A stretch of DNA of 64,000 nt from PALSA-270 sp963770245 (GCA_963770245.1 CAVYOX010000008.1:1-64000), one strand, 5' to 3'. Positions 28,741-38,336 are shown, counted from the stretch's first letter. The notes: generated from the letters alone by a model not told the origin. A program made the numbers and translations.

Positions 28741-30420
28741 ATGGTGGAGACACGCGCCCGGGCCCTATCGGATTCGGTTGAGAATCAAGCCCAGACATTC
28801 CCCACCCTGACTCCGGCACAGATCGCTCGCATCGCCGCGCACGGAAAGAGGCGGCAAGCCGCCGCTGGCGAGGTGCTCATCGAAGCCGGCGCGCCGACGG
28901 CAGGGTTCTTTGTGGTGGTCTCAGGCGAAGTGAACGTCGTCCGTCTCAAGGACAGTGAGGAAGAGTTGATCACGGTTCACCGGGCGGGCCAGTTCACCGG
29001 CGAGTTGCAAACGCTCTCCGGCCATCGCAGCCTGGCGCGCGCGCGTATGAGTGAGCCTGGCGAGGTGGTTGAAGTCGACCACGATGGCCTGCGCGCGCTG
29101 GTTGCAACCGACAGCGAACTGAGCGAGATTCTGATGCGCGCCTTCATCCTGCGGCGCCAGCAGATCATCGCCCGGAAACTGGGAGATGTTGTGTTGGTTG
29201 GGTCGAGCCATTCCGCCGACACCCTGCGCCTGCGGGAGTTCCTCAGTCGCAATGGGCATCCATATTCCTACATGGACCTGGACCGGGACACCGGCGTGCA
29301 GGCGCTGCTTGACCGATTCCAGGTGAAGGTTGAAGAAGTACCGATTCTGATCTGCCGGGGAAAGGTCGCGCTGCGCAACCCAAGCAACCAGGAAGCCGCC
29401 GATTGCCTTGGCTTCAACGAGGGCATCGACGCGACTTCGGTGCGCGATACGCTGGTCGTCGGCGCCGGGCCCTCGGGACTGGCGGCGGCCGTATACGCGG
29501 CGTCGGAGGGACTGGACGCGCTGGTGCTAGAGACCAACGTGCCCGGCGGACAGGCCGGGTCGAGTTCAAAAATCGAGAACTATCTGGGTTTCCCCACAGG
29601 AATCTCAGGGCGGGAACTGGCGAGCCGCGCCTACCTGCAGGCGCAGAAATTTGGCGCCGAAGTGATGATCGCCCGCGGCGCCACACGACTGGGCTGCGAC
29701 CGCAAGCCTTACACGGTCGAGATCGATGGTGGCACGGATCTGCTGGCGCGCACCGTCATCATCGCCACCGGCGCCGAATATCGACGGCTTCCCCTGGAAA
29801 ACCTGGCCCGCTTCGAAGGATTGGGCGTCTACTACCTCGCCACCTTTCTTGAGGCACAGTTATGCGAGGGCGAAGAGGTGGTGGTGGTCGGCGGGGGTAA
29901 CTCGGCTGGGCAAGCGGCCGTGTATCTCGCGCAAACCACCAAACACGTGCACATGCTGGTCCGGTCGAACCAGTTGGCAGATACCATGTCGCGCTATCTG
30001 ATTCGCCGCATTGAAGACAGTCCCGCGATCACCCTTCGCACCCAGACCGAAATCACCGCTCTCGAAGGGGGCGACCAGCTGGAGAACGTACAATGGCGCA
30101 ATCGACAGACGGGAGAGGTGGAAACTCACAACATCCGGCATATATTCCTCATGACGGGGGCGGTCCCTAACACGCGGTGGCTCAACGGATGCGTTGCCAC
30201 TGACGAAAAAGGCTTCATTCGGACGGGACGGGATCTGAGCCCAGAGGACCTGGCGCAGGCGCACTGGCCCCTGACCCGTCTGCCCTACTTTTACGAGACC
30301 ACTCTGCCGGGCGTCTTCGCCGTGGGAGATGTTCGCTCGGGGAATGTGAAGCGAGTGGCATCGGCGGTGGGCGAAGGTTCCATCGTGATTCATCTAGTCC
30401 ACCAGGTTCTGCAGGAGTAG
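28741..30420 (+). CDS. cyclic-nucleotide-binding, thioredoxin-reductase-like flavoprotein
   Basis: A 559-residue fusion: a cNMP-binding domain (about 22-140; GFFVVVSGEVNVV, GELQTLSGHRS), a glutaredoxin/thioredoxin-like segment (about 145-225), and an FAD/NAD(P)-dependent thioredoxin-reductase fold (about 240-555; VVGAGPSGLAAAVYAASEG, VVVVGGGNSAGQAAVYLAQ, GVFAVGDVRSGNVKR). At the position where thioredoxin reductase has the redox CxxC, it reads YYLATFLEAQ, so the catalytic disulfide is absent. The start at 28741 has AAGGAG eight bases upstream. It may use another acceptor, with activity or binding tuned by a nucleotide; the true substrate is unknown. Confidence 0.85.
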   Translation: MVETRARALSDSVENQAQTFPTLTPAQIARIAAHGKRRQAAAGEVLIEAGAPTAGFFVVVSGEVNVVRLKDSEEELITVHRAGQFTGELQTLSGHRSLARARMSEPGEVVEVDHDGLRALVATDSELSEILMRAFILRRQQIIARKLGDVVLVGSSHSADTLRLREFLSRNGHPYSYMDLDRDTGVQALLDRFQVKVEEVPILICRGKVALRNPSNQEAADCLGFNEGIDATSVRDTLVVGAGPSGLAAAVYAASEGLDALVLETNVPGGQAGSSSKIENYLGFPTGISGRELASRAYLQAQKFGAEVMIARGATRLGCDRKPYTVEIDGGTDLLARTVIIATGAEYRRLPLENLARFEGLGVYYLATFLEAQLCEGEEVVVVGGGNSAGQAAVYLAQTTKHVHMLVRSNQLADTMSRYLIRRIEDSPAITLRTQTEITALEGGDQLENVQWRNRQTGEVETHNIRHIFLMTGAVPNTRWLNGCVATDEKGFIRTGRDLSPEDLAQAHWPLTRLPYFYETTLPGVFAVGDVRSGNVKRVASAVGEGSIVIHLVHQVLQE

Positions 30421-30534
30421 CCAAAACATTTTCCAAAAAACCATGTGGGGTAGAATTTAGTTCATTCTGCGGGCTGAACCTCCTCCGACCGGAAAACAAC
30501 GCGGGTCGCGATGGGCCCGCCGCTGGAGGCTCCA

Positions 30535-32349
30535 TTGAATCTGCCAGGGCGAACCACGGCCATCATGCTTGCCGCACTCTGTTCCTTCATCTTCCTGTCT
30601 ACGACTGCCTATCCGCACGGGGAAGATAGCGCGGGCCTCGAGGCGCGCCGCGCACGCTTTAAGCAGATGCTCGCCGAAGAATGGGAATACGAACTGCGCG
30701 AAAGTCCCGAGCAAGCGACGACTGTTGGAGATTACCGCTATAACGATCGCTGGGACGACATTTCTCTCGGGCACGTGCAGGTGCGAAAACAAGATGCTCT
30801 GAACTGGATTTCGCGCTTCCAGGCGGTCGACACCAGCGCCTTCCCGGAGCAGGACAAGCTCAGTCAGTTGCTGATGCTGCGCAATCTGAAAGAACGCGTG
30901 AAGGGCATCGATTTCAAAAGGTATGAAATGCCTGTCGATCAAGTAGGCGGCTTACAACTCCAGATACCGGAGTTCGTCGCGCTGATTCCGTTTGATTCGA
31001 CAAAACACTACGAGGACTACATTGCTCGCCTGCACCGAATGCCTGCAGTCATCGATGATCTGATCGCAGTCCTCGAGCAAGGCAAAAAAGATAAGTTGAT
31101 GCCGCCACGCTTTCTTCTGGAGAAGACGGTCGGCCAGTGCAGGTCGATCGCGGAGCCGGCCGGAGAGGCGAATGTTTTCGGCCTGCCGGCTGCGCATTTT
31201 CCGGACGCCGTGGCGGTTGTCGATCGCCAGCGCCTGCACGATGCGATTCTCGCGGCGGTCGACGGCGAAGTTCGTCCGGCCTACATCAAGCTGGCTCGCT
31301 TTATCGCTCAAGACTATGCCCCGCTGGGGCGAAACGAACCCGGAGTCTGGGCGTTGCCGGAAGGGGAGGCTCGATACCGCTTCGCGATTCGCGAGATGAC
31401 TACCACCGACCTGGATCCGGAGGCAATTCACCAGCTTGGCCTGAAGGAAGTCGCGCGCATCGAGGGTGAGGAACTGGCGATTGCCCACAAGTTGGGCTTT
31501 GCCGACCTCAAGAGTTTTCGCGTGGCCCTGAAAACCAATCCCAAGCTCATCCCCACCGCCCGGGAACAAATCGTCGACAGATTTCGCTCTTATATCGCCG
31601 AGATGGAGCCCGAGTTGCCAAAACTTTTCGGCATGCTGCCCAAGACGCAAGTGGAAGTTAGGCCGACGCAGGAGTATCGCGAAAAAGACGCCCCTTTCGC
31701 CGAATATGAGCAGGGCACGCCCGACGGCTCGCGGCCCGGTATCGTGTATGTGGACACAGGCGACTTCGAGCATCGTTCGTTTCTCGAAGTGGAAGCGACC
31801 GCCTATCACGAAGGGGTTCCGGGCCACCATATGCAGATTTCGATTGCGCAGACTTTGTCCGATTTGCCCGCCTTCCGTCAGCAGGCCGATTACGGGGCTT
31901 ACATCGAAGGCTGGGCGCTCTATGCGGAACGCCTCGGCAAAGACATTGGCTTCTATCAGGATCCTTACTCGGACTACGGACGGCTCTCGAACGAGATGCT
32001 GCGGGCAATCCGGTTGGTGGTCGACACCGGCGTGCATGCCAAACACTGGACGCGACAGCAGATGGTGGACTACTTCCACGAGCACTCCGATGAAGCGGAG
32101 CCGGACGTGCAAGCTGAAACCGACCGCTATATCGCCTGGCCCGGGCAAGCCCTCTGTTACAAGCTGGGCCAGCTCGAAATCCTGAAGCTGCGGGAAGACG
32201 CGAAAACTGAACTGGGCAGCAAGTACGATATTCGAGCGTTTCACGACGAAGTCCTGAACGGGGGCGCTTTGCCTCTAGACGTGCTCGATCAGCGGGTCTC
32301 GGCCTGGATCGCGGCCCAGAAAGCGGGCAACGCGGCGCCCGGGGAGTAG
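30535..32349 (+). CDS. DUF885 family exported putative metallopeptidase
   Basis: A protein of about 604 residues of the DUF885 family, predicted zinc-dependent hydrolases. The gluzincin-like motif YHEGVPGHHMQ lies near residue 425, followed by a downstream glutamate in YIEGWALYAERLG. A signal peptide covers the first 24 residues. GGAGG at 30525-30529 sits five bases before a TTG at 30535, which is preferred; an ATG at 30511 is the alternative. Substrate is unknown. It is followed, 38 bases later, by an exported alpha/beta hydrolase, so the two may form an operon. Confidence 0.85.
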   Translation: MNLPGRTTAIMLAALCSFIFLSTTAYPHGEDSAGLEARRARFKQMLAEEWEYELRESPEQATTVGDYRYNDRWDDISLGHVQVRKQDALNWISRFQAVDTSAFPEQDKLSQLLMLRNLKERVKGIDFKRYEMPVDQVGGLQLQIPEFVALIPFDSTKHYEDYIARLHRMPAVIDDLIAVLEQGKKDKLMPPRFLLEKTVGQCRSIAEPAGEANVFGLPAAHFPDAVAVVDRQRLHDAILAAVDGEVRPAYIKLARFIAQDYAPLGRNEPGVWALPEGEARYRFAIREMTTTDLDPEAIHQLGLKEVARIEGEELAIAHKLGFADLKSFRVALKTNPKLIPTAREQIVDRFRSYIAEMEPELPKLFGMLPKTQVEVRPTQEYREKDAPFAEYEQGTPDGSRPGIVYVDTGDFEHRSFLEVEATAYHEGVPGHHMQISIAQTLSDLPAFRQQADYGAYIEGWALYAERLGKDIGFYQDPYSDYGRLSNEMLRAIRLVVDTGVHAKHWTRQQMVDYFHEHSDEAEPDVQAETDRYIAWPGQALCYKLGQLEILKLREDAKTELGSKYDIRAFHDEVLNGGALPLDVLDQRVSAWIAAQKAGNAAPGE

Positions 32350-32387
32350 AGTTCGAGAATTGAGTTTGCGACCGGGAGAAAACTACG

Positions 32388-33485
32388 ATGAACTGGCCGG
32401 GGCGGATGGCAAATCTCGGATTGCTGGTCTTTCTGGTCATCACGGCTGCGGATTTTCGCGCCCAGCAGGCGACGGCCGGTCTGGCGCCGCAGGAGGGCGA
32501 CTACATCGCCCATGACTTCCATTTCAAATCTGGGGAAACCTTGCCCGAGCTGCGGCTGCATTACACGACCCTGGGTAAACCGGTCCGCGATGCCCATGGC
32601 CAGGTCACGAACGCCGTGTTGATCCTTCATGGCACGGGCGGTTCCGGCCGAAATTTTCTGGTTTCACAATTTGCCGGCGTGTTGTTTGGAACTGGGCAAT
32701 TGCTCGACGCGAGCCGCTACTTCATCATTCTTCCCGACAACATCGGCCATGGAAAGTCCAGCAAGCCGAGCGACGGAATGCACGCGCACTTTCCTCAGTA
32801 CGAGTATGACGACATGGTCCTGGCACAACACGAACTACTCGAGAAGGGCCTGGGGGTCAACCATCTGCGTCTGCTGATGGGTACCTCGATGGGCTGCATG
32901 CACTCCTGGATTTGGGCCGAGACTTACCCCGACTTCATGGATGCGGCCATGCCGCTGGCCTGCCTGCCGGTCGAAATCGCTGGCAGGAACCGCCTTTGGC
33001 GCAAGATGGTGATCGATGGCATCCGGGGGGATCCGGATTGGAAGAACGGAGAATACAGCGCCGAACCGCGGGCGGCCTTAGAGATCGGGGCAGATATGTT
33101 GCTGATCGCGGGAAGCGCGCCGCTGCAGATGCAGAAGGGTTTTCCTACGCGGGACGCCGCCGATCACTATCTCGAGGCGATGATCCGGCGAGTGACGGCC
33201 ACCACCGATGCCAACGATTTGCTGTACGCGGTGAGCGCCTCGCGGAACTATGATCCCTCGCCGGGACTGGAAAAGATCTCGGTGCCGGTGATGTTCGTGA
33301 ATTCGGGCGACGACTTTATCAATCCGCCGGAGCTGGGGATCGCGGAACGTGAGATCAAGCGGGTGAAAAACGCCCATTTTGTGCTAATCCCCGCGTCCGA
33401 GCAAACGCACGGTCACGGAACCCACACCTGGGCTGCCGTGTGGCAGCAGTATCTAAAGCAGTTGTTAGATGAGTCCCAGCGCTGA
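32388..33485 (+). CDS. exported alpha/beta hydrolase resembling homoserine acetyltransferase (MetX)
   Basis: A 365-residue alpha/beta hydrolase with the MetX-like nucleophile elbow GTSMGCMHSW (Ser near 164), aspartate in VNSGDDFINPPE and histidine in THGHGTHTW. Unlike MetX, it begins with a signal peptide (about residues 1-25, ending DFRAQ), so it is exported and is unlikely to make O-acetylhomoserine in the cytoplasm. It is probably an esterase, amidase or acyltransferase of unknown substrate. It directly follows the DUF885 gene. Confidence 0.82.
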   Translation: MNWPGRMANLGLLVFLVITAADFRAQQATAGLAPQEGDYIAHDFHFKSGETLPELRLHYTTLGKPVRDAHGQVTNAVLILHGTGGSGRNFLVSQFAGVLFGTGQLLDASRYFIILPDNIGHGKSSKPSDGMHAHFPQYEYDDMVLAQHELLEKGLGVNHLRLLMGTSMGCMHSWIWAETYPDFMDAAMPLACLPVEIAGRNRLWRKMVIDGIRGDPDWKNGEYSAEPRAALEIGADMLLIAGSAPLQMQKGFPTRDAADHYLEAMIRRVTATTDANDLLYAVSASRNYDPSPGLEKISVPVMFVNSGDDFINPPELGIAEREIKRVKNAHFVLIPASEQTHGHGTHTWAAVWQQYLKQLLDESQR

Positions 33486-33503
33486 GCGGGCCCGGCGCAG
33501 GAG

Positions 33504-34886
33504 TCAGGAGTTGCCGCCGAGAGCACTTCGAATCGCCTGGGCGATGTTGTCGGCCAACCGAATCATCTTCTGTTCCGACTCGGCTTCGATCATGACGCGG
33601 GCGAGCGCTTCGGTGCCGGAGTAGCGCACGACGACGCGTCCCTTCCCATCCAGCTCATTTTCCGCGGACGCAATGGCGTCTTGAATCTCCGGAACTTGGT
33701 GGAATGGCGTTTTCTCCCGCACCCGGACGTTTTGAATGGTCTGGGGAAAAACCTTGAGATCACTCACCAGTTCCCGGAGCGAACGCCCGGTGCGCACCAT
33801 GATCTCCATCACGCGCAGCGCGGTCAGCAGCCCGTCTCCGGTCGTAGCCTCGCCGTCGCGGAAAATGATGTGCCCGGACTGCTCTCCGCCGAGTGTCGCA
33901 CCACCCTTCTGCATTTCCTCGAGCACGTACTTGTCGCCCACCGCGGCGCGGAGCATCCGAATGCCCGACTCCTGCAGCGCGATCTCGAGGCCCATGTTCG
34001 ACATGGTGGTGGCGACCACGGTCAAACCCGTCAGCGTTCCCCGCGTCTTCATATCGCGAGCGGCGAGCAGCAGGACGGCATCGCCATTCACCACCCGTCC
34101 TTCTGCATCGCTGAACAAAACCCGGTCCGCGTCCCCGTCAAAGGTGATCCCCAGGTCAAAGCTGCCTGGCTTTTCCGCAACCGCCTGGGCCACGGCAGCG
34201 GGATACAGGGCGCCGCAACCCGCATTGATGTTCTTGCCATCCGGCAATGCGCAGGAGAACAATGCCTGAATGCCGCGGGCGCGAAACAGTTCAGGAGCCT
34301 CGGCAGTGGCAGCCCCGTTGGCGCAGTCCACGAGGACGCGCAGCCGGCTCAGATCCGCGCCCACACTCTGGCCCAGCCATTGGATGTAGGCGTGACGCAG
34401 CTTCGCCTCGCCGGGCAGGCTGGGATCGGGCTGGGCAGAGGATGATAGTGTGGGTTGCGCGTCCCGCAGCCGGGCGAAGATCTCCTGCTCGATGGCCAAT
34501 TCATGTGCATCCGGCAATTTGTAGCCGTCGCCCGAAAAAACCTTGATGCCGTTGTCGGTCCAGGGATTGTGCGACGCCGAGATCACCACTCCGGCCGCAT
34601 ACCCAAGGGCGCGAGCCAGGTAGGCGACGCCTGGGGTCGTAATGACGCCGGCGCTGTGAACCTCACATCCGCACGAAGCCAGCCCCAGCGCCAGTTGATC
34701 TGCGATCCAGGAGCTCGACTCTCGGGTATCCTGGCCGATCACGACTCGCGCTCGCGGAGTACTCCGCACCAGATCATGGCCGAGCGCGCAGCCAATCAGA
34801 TAGGTGCTCTCCATGGTTAAAGGAAATTCGCCAGCCACCCCGCGAATTCCATCCGTGCCAAAAAGTTGTCGCGCCTGGGAAGTCAT
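33504..34886 (-). CDS. glmM: phosphoglucosamine mutase
   Basis: GlmM converts glucosamine-6-phosphate to glucosamine-1-phosphate for peptidoglycan precursors. The 460-residue protein has the phosphoserine loop ISASHNPWTDNGIK near residue 101, the metal loop DGDADRVLF near 250, the sugar loop GGEQSGHI near 337 and the phosphate loop RYSGTEALARVMIE. It is the last gene of cdaA-cdaR-glmM, a conserved order in which GlmM can interact with and restrain the diadenylate cyclase. Confidence 0.97.
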   Translation of the reverse strand: MTSQARQLFGTDGIRGVAGEFPLTMESTYLIGCALGHDLVRSTPRARVVIGQDTRESSSWIADQLALGLASCGCEVHSAGVITTPGVAYLARALGYAAGVVISASHNPWTDNGIKVFSGDGYKLPDAHELAIEQEIFARLRDAQPTLSSSAQPDPSLPGEAKLRHAYIQWLGQSVGADLSRLRVLVDCANGAATAEAPELFRARGIQALFSCALPDGKNINAGCGALYPAAVAQAVAEKPGSFDLGITFDGDADRVLFSDAEGRVVNGDAVLLLAARDMKTRGTLTGLTVVATTMSNMGLEIALQESGIRMLRAAVGDKYVLEEMQKGGATLGGEQSGHIIFRDGEATTGDGLLTALRVMEIMVRTGRSLRELVSDLKVFPQTIQNVRVREKTPFHQVPEIQDAIASAENELDGKGRVVVRYSGTEALARVMIEAESEQKMIRLADNIAQAIRSALGGNS

Positions 34887-34900
34887 TCTGCTCCGTGAAA

Positions 34901-35578
34901 TCAGTGTGTCGGGCTCGCGCCCGACTGCTTCTGCATGAGAACCGTGACGCGAATCGGAGCAGGGTCCACCACCTGCACCATGGGATCAGAAACGTAGGCG
35001 TGGGTCACAAAAGTGCCGCGCTCCATGGTGCCGGTTACGTCCACCGGATCGGTGATCGCATTTTCCACTGCCTCGACCCGCTTGCTGGGGCCGGTGATGT
35101 TGATCACCGGGGGATCGATCACAATCCGGCCAATGCCGTATCCCCCGGCGAAGGTGCCGACCACACGGGGGTGAATCTCTACTTGTCGGGTGAGTCGCGT
35201 ATCGAACACTAGATGAAGCTGGCTGGGGACGACCAGATCGACGTCCAGGTCGTAGGGATGATGAACCTGCTCTGAAGTCAAATCAAAAGTGCGCTCGCCC
35301 GGCTTGGCGCCGGTCAAGTCGATCTGCAGATCGACATCAGAGCGCTGCAGACGGCGCACCAGCCGCTCCGGCCCCCGCAGCCGGATCTGCGCCTGAGGAA
35401 TGTGCTCTGAGCTGATCTCCAGGTTCTCGGGAATATTCCGAAACTCAATGGGAACTTCAACCGGTACGATCGCGGTGTGGTCCTGAGCCACCGCCAGCCA
35501 CAACCCGACGGCGAAGGCGAGCGAGATGAGCTTCAGGCTGAAGTTGTGCAGCACGTGGCGGCGAAAAAAATCCTTCAT
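34901..35578 (-). CDS. cdaR: YbbR-domain protein, CdaR-like regulator of diadenylate cyclase
   Basis: A 225-residue protein with one N-terminal membrane helix (about residues 14-33, SLAFAVGLWLAVAQD) and extracytoplasmic YbbR repeats (PVEVPIEFRNIPENLEI near 38, and PRVVGTFAGGYGIGRIVI near 140). YbbR/CdaR proteins bind and modulate the membrane diadenylate cyclase CdaA. It starts two bases after the cdaA stop and precedes glmM by 14 bases, so the three genes are a tight operon. Only about two YbbR units are visible, fewer than in Firmicute CdaR. Confidence 0.88.
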   Translation of the reverse strand: MKDFFRRHVLHNFSLKLISLAFAVGLWLAVAQDHTAIVPVEVPIEFRNIPENLEISSEHIPQAQIRLRGPERLVRRLQRSDVDLQIDLTGAKPGERTFDLTSEQVHHPYDLDVDLVVPSQLHLVFDTRLTRQVEIHPRVVGTFAGGYGIGRIVIDPPVINITGPSKRVEAVENAITDPVDVTGTMERGTFVTHAYVSDPMVQVVDPAPIRVTVLMQKQSGASPTH

Positions 35579-35580
35579 AT

Positions 35581-36468
35581 TTAGCGGTCCGCCTCCTGGC
35601 TGAAGCGCGCGTCCTGGGCGCGCGATTCGGCCGGCGAGTCGTCCAGCTCAATCCCTTCTCCGGCCTCATTCCCGCTGGTGATCGGGGTGGGCAACGTCGA
35701 AGGTGCTACGTAACGGCTTAACAAGACACCCAGCCGCTCCCGCAGCTGCTCGATCGAGAGGTCGCGCTCAATCCTTCCTCCCACTGCCAGACTCGCGGCC
35801 CCGGTTTCTTCGGAAACGATCACCGCAATGGCGTCGGTTTCTTCGGTGACGCCGATTCCGGCGCGATGCCGGGTGCCCATCTGCGTCGACAGCACCGGAT
35901 TCATGGACAGAGGCAAAAAGCAAGCCGCCGCCGCAATTCGGTCGTGCTGTACGATGACGGCGCCATCGTGCAGTGGCGCACTGGGACGGAAAATCGTAGC
36001 CAGCAGATCGTAGGAGAGCTTCGCATCCAGCGGAACTCCGCTTTCGATGTAGGTCCGAAGCCCGATCTCGCGCTCGATCACGATGAGTGCGCCGGTTTGA
36101 TTCTGGGAAAAAAGGTTGGCCGCCAGCACAATGTCGTCGTAGGCATCGGTTTCCGACGCCGAAGTGCGGCTGAGGGTAAGCCGCCGCCCCAACCGAGCCA
36201 GGGCCTGACGGATCTCCGCCTGGAAAATCACGATCAGGGCAAACACCGCGTAGGGCAACAACGTGCTGATCATCCAATTCAAGGTGGCCAGCTCACCGAG
36301 CCGTGAAAAATAGAAGGCGAGAGCGAGCGCTGCCACTCCCACGAGCATCAGTGCAGCCCGGGTGCCCTTGATGAGGGCCAAGAACTCGTAAATGATGATC
36401 GCGACCAACACGATGTCGAGGATCGAAACCACCGACACGTGTGACCACAGCGCGGAAAACTGCGGCAC
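35581..36468 (-). CDS. cdaA: membrane diadenylate cyclase
   Basis: CdaA makes the second messenger c-di-AMP from two ATP. The 295-residue protein has three N-terminal membrane helices (about 13-75), then a DAC domain with the DGA motif (PLHDGAVIVQHDRI) and the RHR motif (GTRHRAGIGVTEETDA). The start is GTG at 36468 with GGGG upstream. The C-terminal 45 residues are an acidic, poorly conserved tail. A weak -10-like TACAAT (minus strand, 36519-36524) could start the operon. Confidence 0.96.
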   Translation of the reverse strand: MPQFSALWSHVSVVSILDIVLVAIIIYEFLALIKGTRAALMLVGVAALALAFYFSRLGELATLNWMISTLLPYAVFALIVIFQAEIRQALARLGRRLTLSRTSASETDAYDDIVLAANLFSQNQTGALIVIEREIGLRTYIESGVPLDAKLSYDLLATIFRPSAPLHDGAVIVQHDRIAAAACFLPLSMNPVLSTQMGTRHRAGIGVTEETDAIAVIVSEETGAASLAVGGRIERDLSIEQLRERLGVLLSRYVAPSTLPTPITSGNEAGEGIELDDSPAESRAQDARFSQEADR

Positions 36469-36638
36469 TCAAAACCCCTTTCAAACCATCCCGCACGCAG
36501 GGCCGACAGCCAAACCTCATTGTAATCTAGAGCTCGAGGCCAGCCGACCGGCGGCGGATGGCCGGAGCCCGGAGGGGAATCCGCGCTGGGGGAACGGGGT
36601 CGAGCCGGAGTCAGCGCCCGGACCCCAGCCCAGCGCCC

Positions 36639-38006
36639 CTAGACACTGCGCTTGACGATGGCGATCACCGTGCCGCGCGCCAGGCGGGCTGAGATTTCTT
36701 CCCCGCTGCGGACCCCGCCCGAATCGAGCAGCAACTTCCCGGAAGGGTCAAACACCAAGGCGTACCCGCGCTCGAGGATCGCGGTCGGCGACAGCGCCTG
36801 CAGTTGCCCAAGACCATGCTCCAAGCGGGCCCGCCGCTGCCGCAGCAGTTCCCGCGTCGCAGACACGATCACGGCAGTCCGTGCGTCCAGTTCCTTGCCC
36901 ATTCCCGCCAGAATGCGCCGAGCGTCGTAGTGCCTTATCGCCCCAGAGAGAATCTCCAGCCGCCGTCGACAGCCCTCGAGCGCATCGCGCTCGGCGTGCG
37001 CCAGCCGGTAACCCAGATCGTCCACCCGCTGTTGCCCTCGGTGAATCAGATCCATCATTCGGCCAAAAGCACCATGCTGCGCCAATTCCGTTAGGCTTTG
37101 CCGCGCCATAAGCAGGTGATAGCGCAGCCCTTTCTCGAGCCGCTGCTGCAAGCTCCGCACCTGTTCTTCGATCTCCTGCCGAGAACGGATCACCATCTCC
37201 GCCGCCGCCGACGGCGTGGACGCCCGCAGATCCGCTACGAAGTCGATGATCGTGAAGTCGGTCTCGTGTCCGACCGCCGAAATCACCGGAATCCGAGAGG
37301 CGGCAACCGCCCGCGCCAGCGCCTCGTCATTGAAGGCCGCCAGGTCTTCGGCCGATCCCCCGCCGCGGGCCACGACGATCACATCCACGTTCCGCGCCTG
37401 GTTGAAATGGCGAATTCCAGCCCTCACCTCGTCCGCCGCCATCTCCCCCTGCACCTGAGCCGGATAGATCAACACGCTCGCGCTGTGATGGCGGCGCTGC
37501 AAAATGTTCAGGATGTCGCGCAAGGCCGCGGCCTGCGGCGAGGTCACGACCCCAATCCGCCCGGGCAGCGCCGGGATCGCTTTCTTGCCGGCGGCGTCGA
37601 ACAGGCCTTCCGCCTCCAGCTTGGCCTTGAGCTGCTCGAACGCGATCTGCAACGCACCTGCGCCCTTCGGCTCCAGGTACTCGAGCGAAATCTGGAGCTG
37701 CCCGCGATCTTCGTAGATGGTGACCCGACCGCGCGCCACGACCTGCATGCCATCTTCGGGACGAAACCGCAGCAGCCGCGCCTGCGATCGAAACATCACC
37801 GCACTCAGTTGCGAGCTCCGGTCTTTCAGAGTGAAGTAGAGATGCCCCGAATCGTGGGCCCGGAAATTTGAAATCTCTCCCTCCACCCAGGTGTCGCCAT
37901 ACTCGTGCTCGATGTGGGTGCGCACCGCCGCCACCAGCTCGCGCACCGTCCAGACACGGCGATCGACCGGCTTAAAGCTAAACCCCATCTGATCCGCGAA
38001 GGCCAT
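36639..38006 (-). CDS. xseA: exodeoxyribonuclease VII large subunit
   Basis: XseA with XseB degrades single-stranded DNA to oligonucleotides. The 455-residue protein has an OB-fold N-terminus (about 18-115; VEGEISNFRAHDSGHLYFTL), the nuclease domain (GRIGVVTSPQAAALRDI, VDVIVVARGGGSAEDL, SAVGHETDFTIIDFVAD) and a long coiled-coil C-terminal half. The small-subunit gene xseB, often adjacent, is not seen here. The 170-base gap downstream to cdaA holds no gene. Confidence 0.95.
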   Translation of the reverse strand: MAFADQMGFSFKPVDRRVWTVRELVAAVRTHIEHEYGDTWVEGEISNFRAHDSGHLYFTLKDRSSQLSAVMFRSQARLLRFRPEDGMQVVARGRVTIYEDRGQLQISLEYLEPKGAGALQIAFEQLKAKLEAEGLFDAAGKKAIPALPGRIGVVTSPQAAALRDILNILQRRHHSASVLIYPAQVQGEMAADEVRAGIRHFNQARNVDVIVVARGGGSAEDLAAFNDEALARAVAASRIPVISAVGHETDFTIIDFVADLRASTPSAAAEMVIRSRQEIEEQVRSLQQRLEKGLRYHLLMARQSLTELAQHGAFGRMMDLIHRGQQRVDDLGYRLAHAERDALEGCRRRLEILSGAIRHYDARRILAGMGKELDARTAVIVSATRELLRQRRARLEHGLGQLQALSPTAILERGYALVFDPSGKLLLDSGGVRSGEEISARLARGTVIAIVKRSV

Positions 38007-38111
38007 GTTAGGAAGTCTACAGTCGTGGTTGATCCGTGGCCATAGCCTGGCCGCTGAGCCGAAAGGGCGCGGGTTCTTTCCGAATGTGAGGGTTTCAGCG
38101 GCGCAACGAGG

Positions 38112-38336
38112 CTAGCGGCGGAAGCGCCCAACCAAATACCAGAACAACGACAACAGTAGACTCAAAACGATCGAGGTCGTCAGGGGAAAATAGAATGTCG
38201 TGTTTTTACCCCGAAAAACCAGGTCCCCGGGAAGGCGTCCGAGCGGAAGATGGGTCCTCCCGAGAAAGAACACAAGCGCGCCGGCCGTGATCAGAATCGT
38301 GCCAAAGAAAATCAGAAGTTTTCCCAATTCCGCCAT
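38112..38336 (-). CDS. DUF2905 family small membrane protein
   Basis: A 74-residue protein with two membrane helices (about 5-25 and 48-70) separated by GRLPGDLVFRGKNTTFYFPL, the hallmark of DUF2905. The function is unknown; the family is widespread and often lies near DNA-recombination or cell-envelope genes. It lies 105 bases upstream of xseA on the same strand and is divergent from the cupin gene. Confidence 0.9.
   Translation of the reverse strand: MAELGKLLIFFGTILITAGALVFFLGRTHLPLGRLPGDLVFRGKNTTFYFPLTTSIVLSLLLSLFWYLVGRFRR

Noticed and set aside
32388..33485. Calling this gene metX for methionine synthesis
   Set aside because: The signal peptide and the neighbouring exported peptidase argue against a cytoplasmic biosynthetic enzyme.
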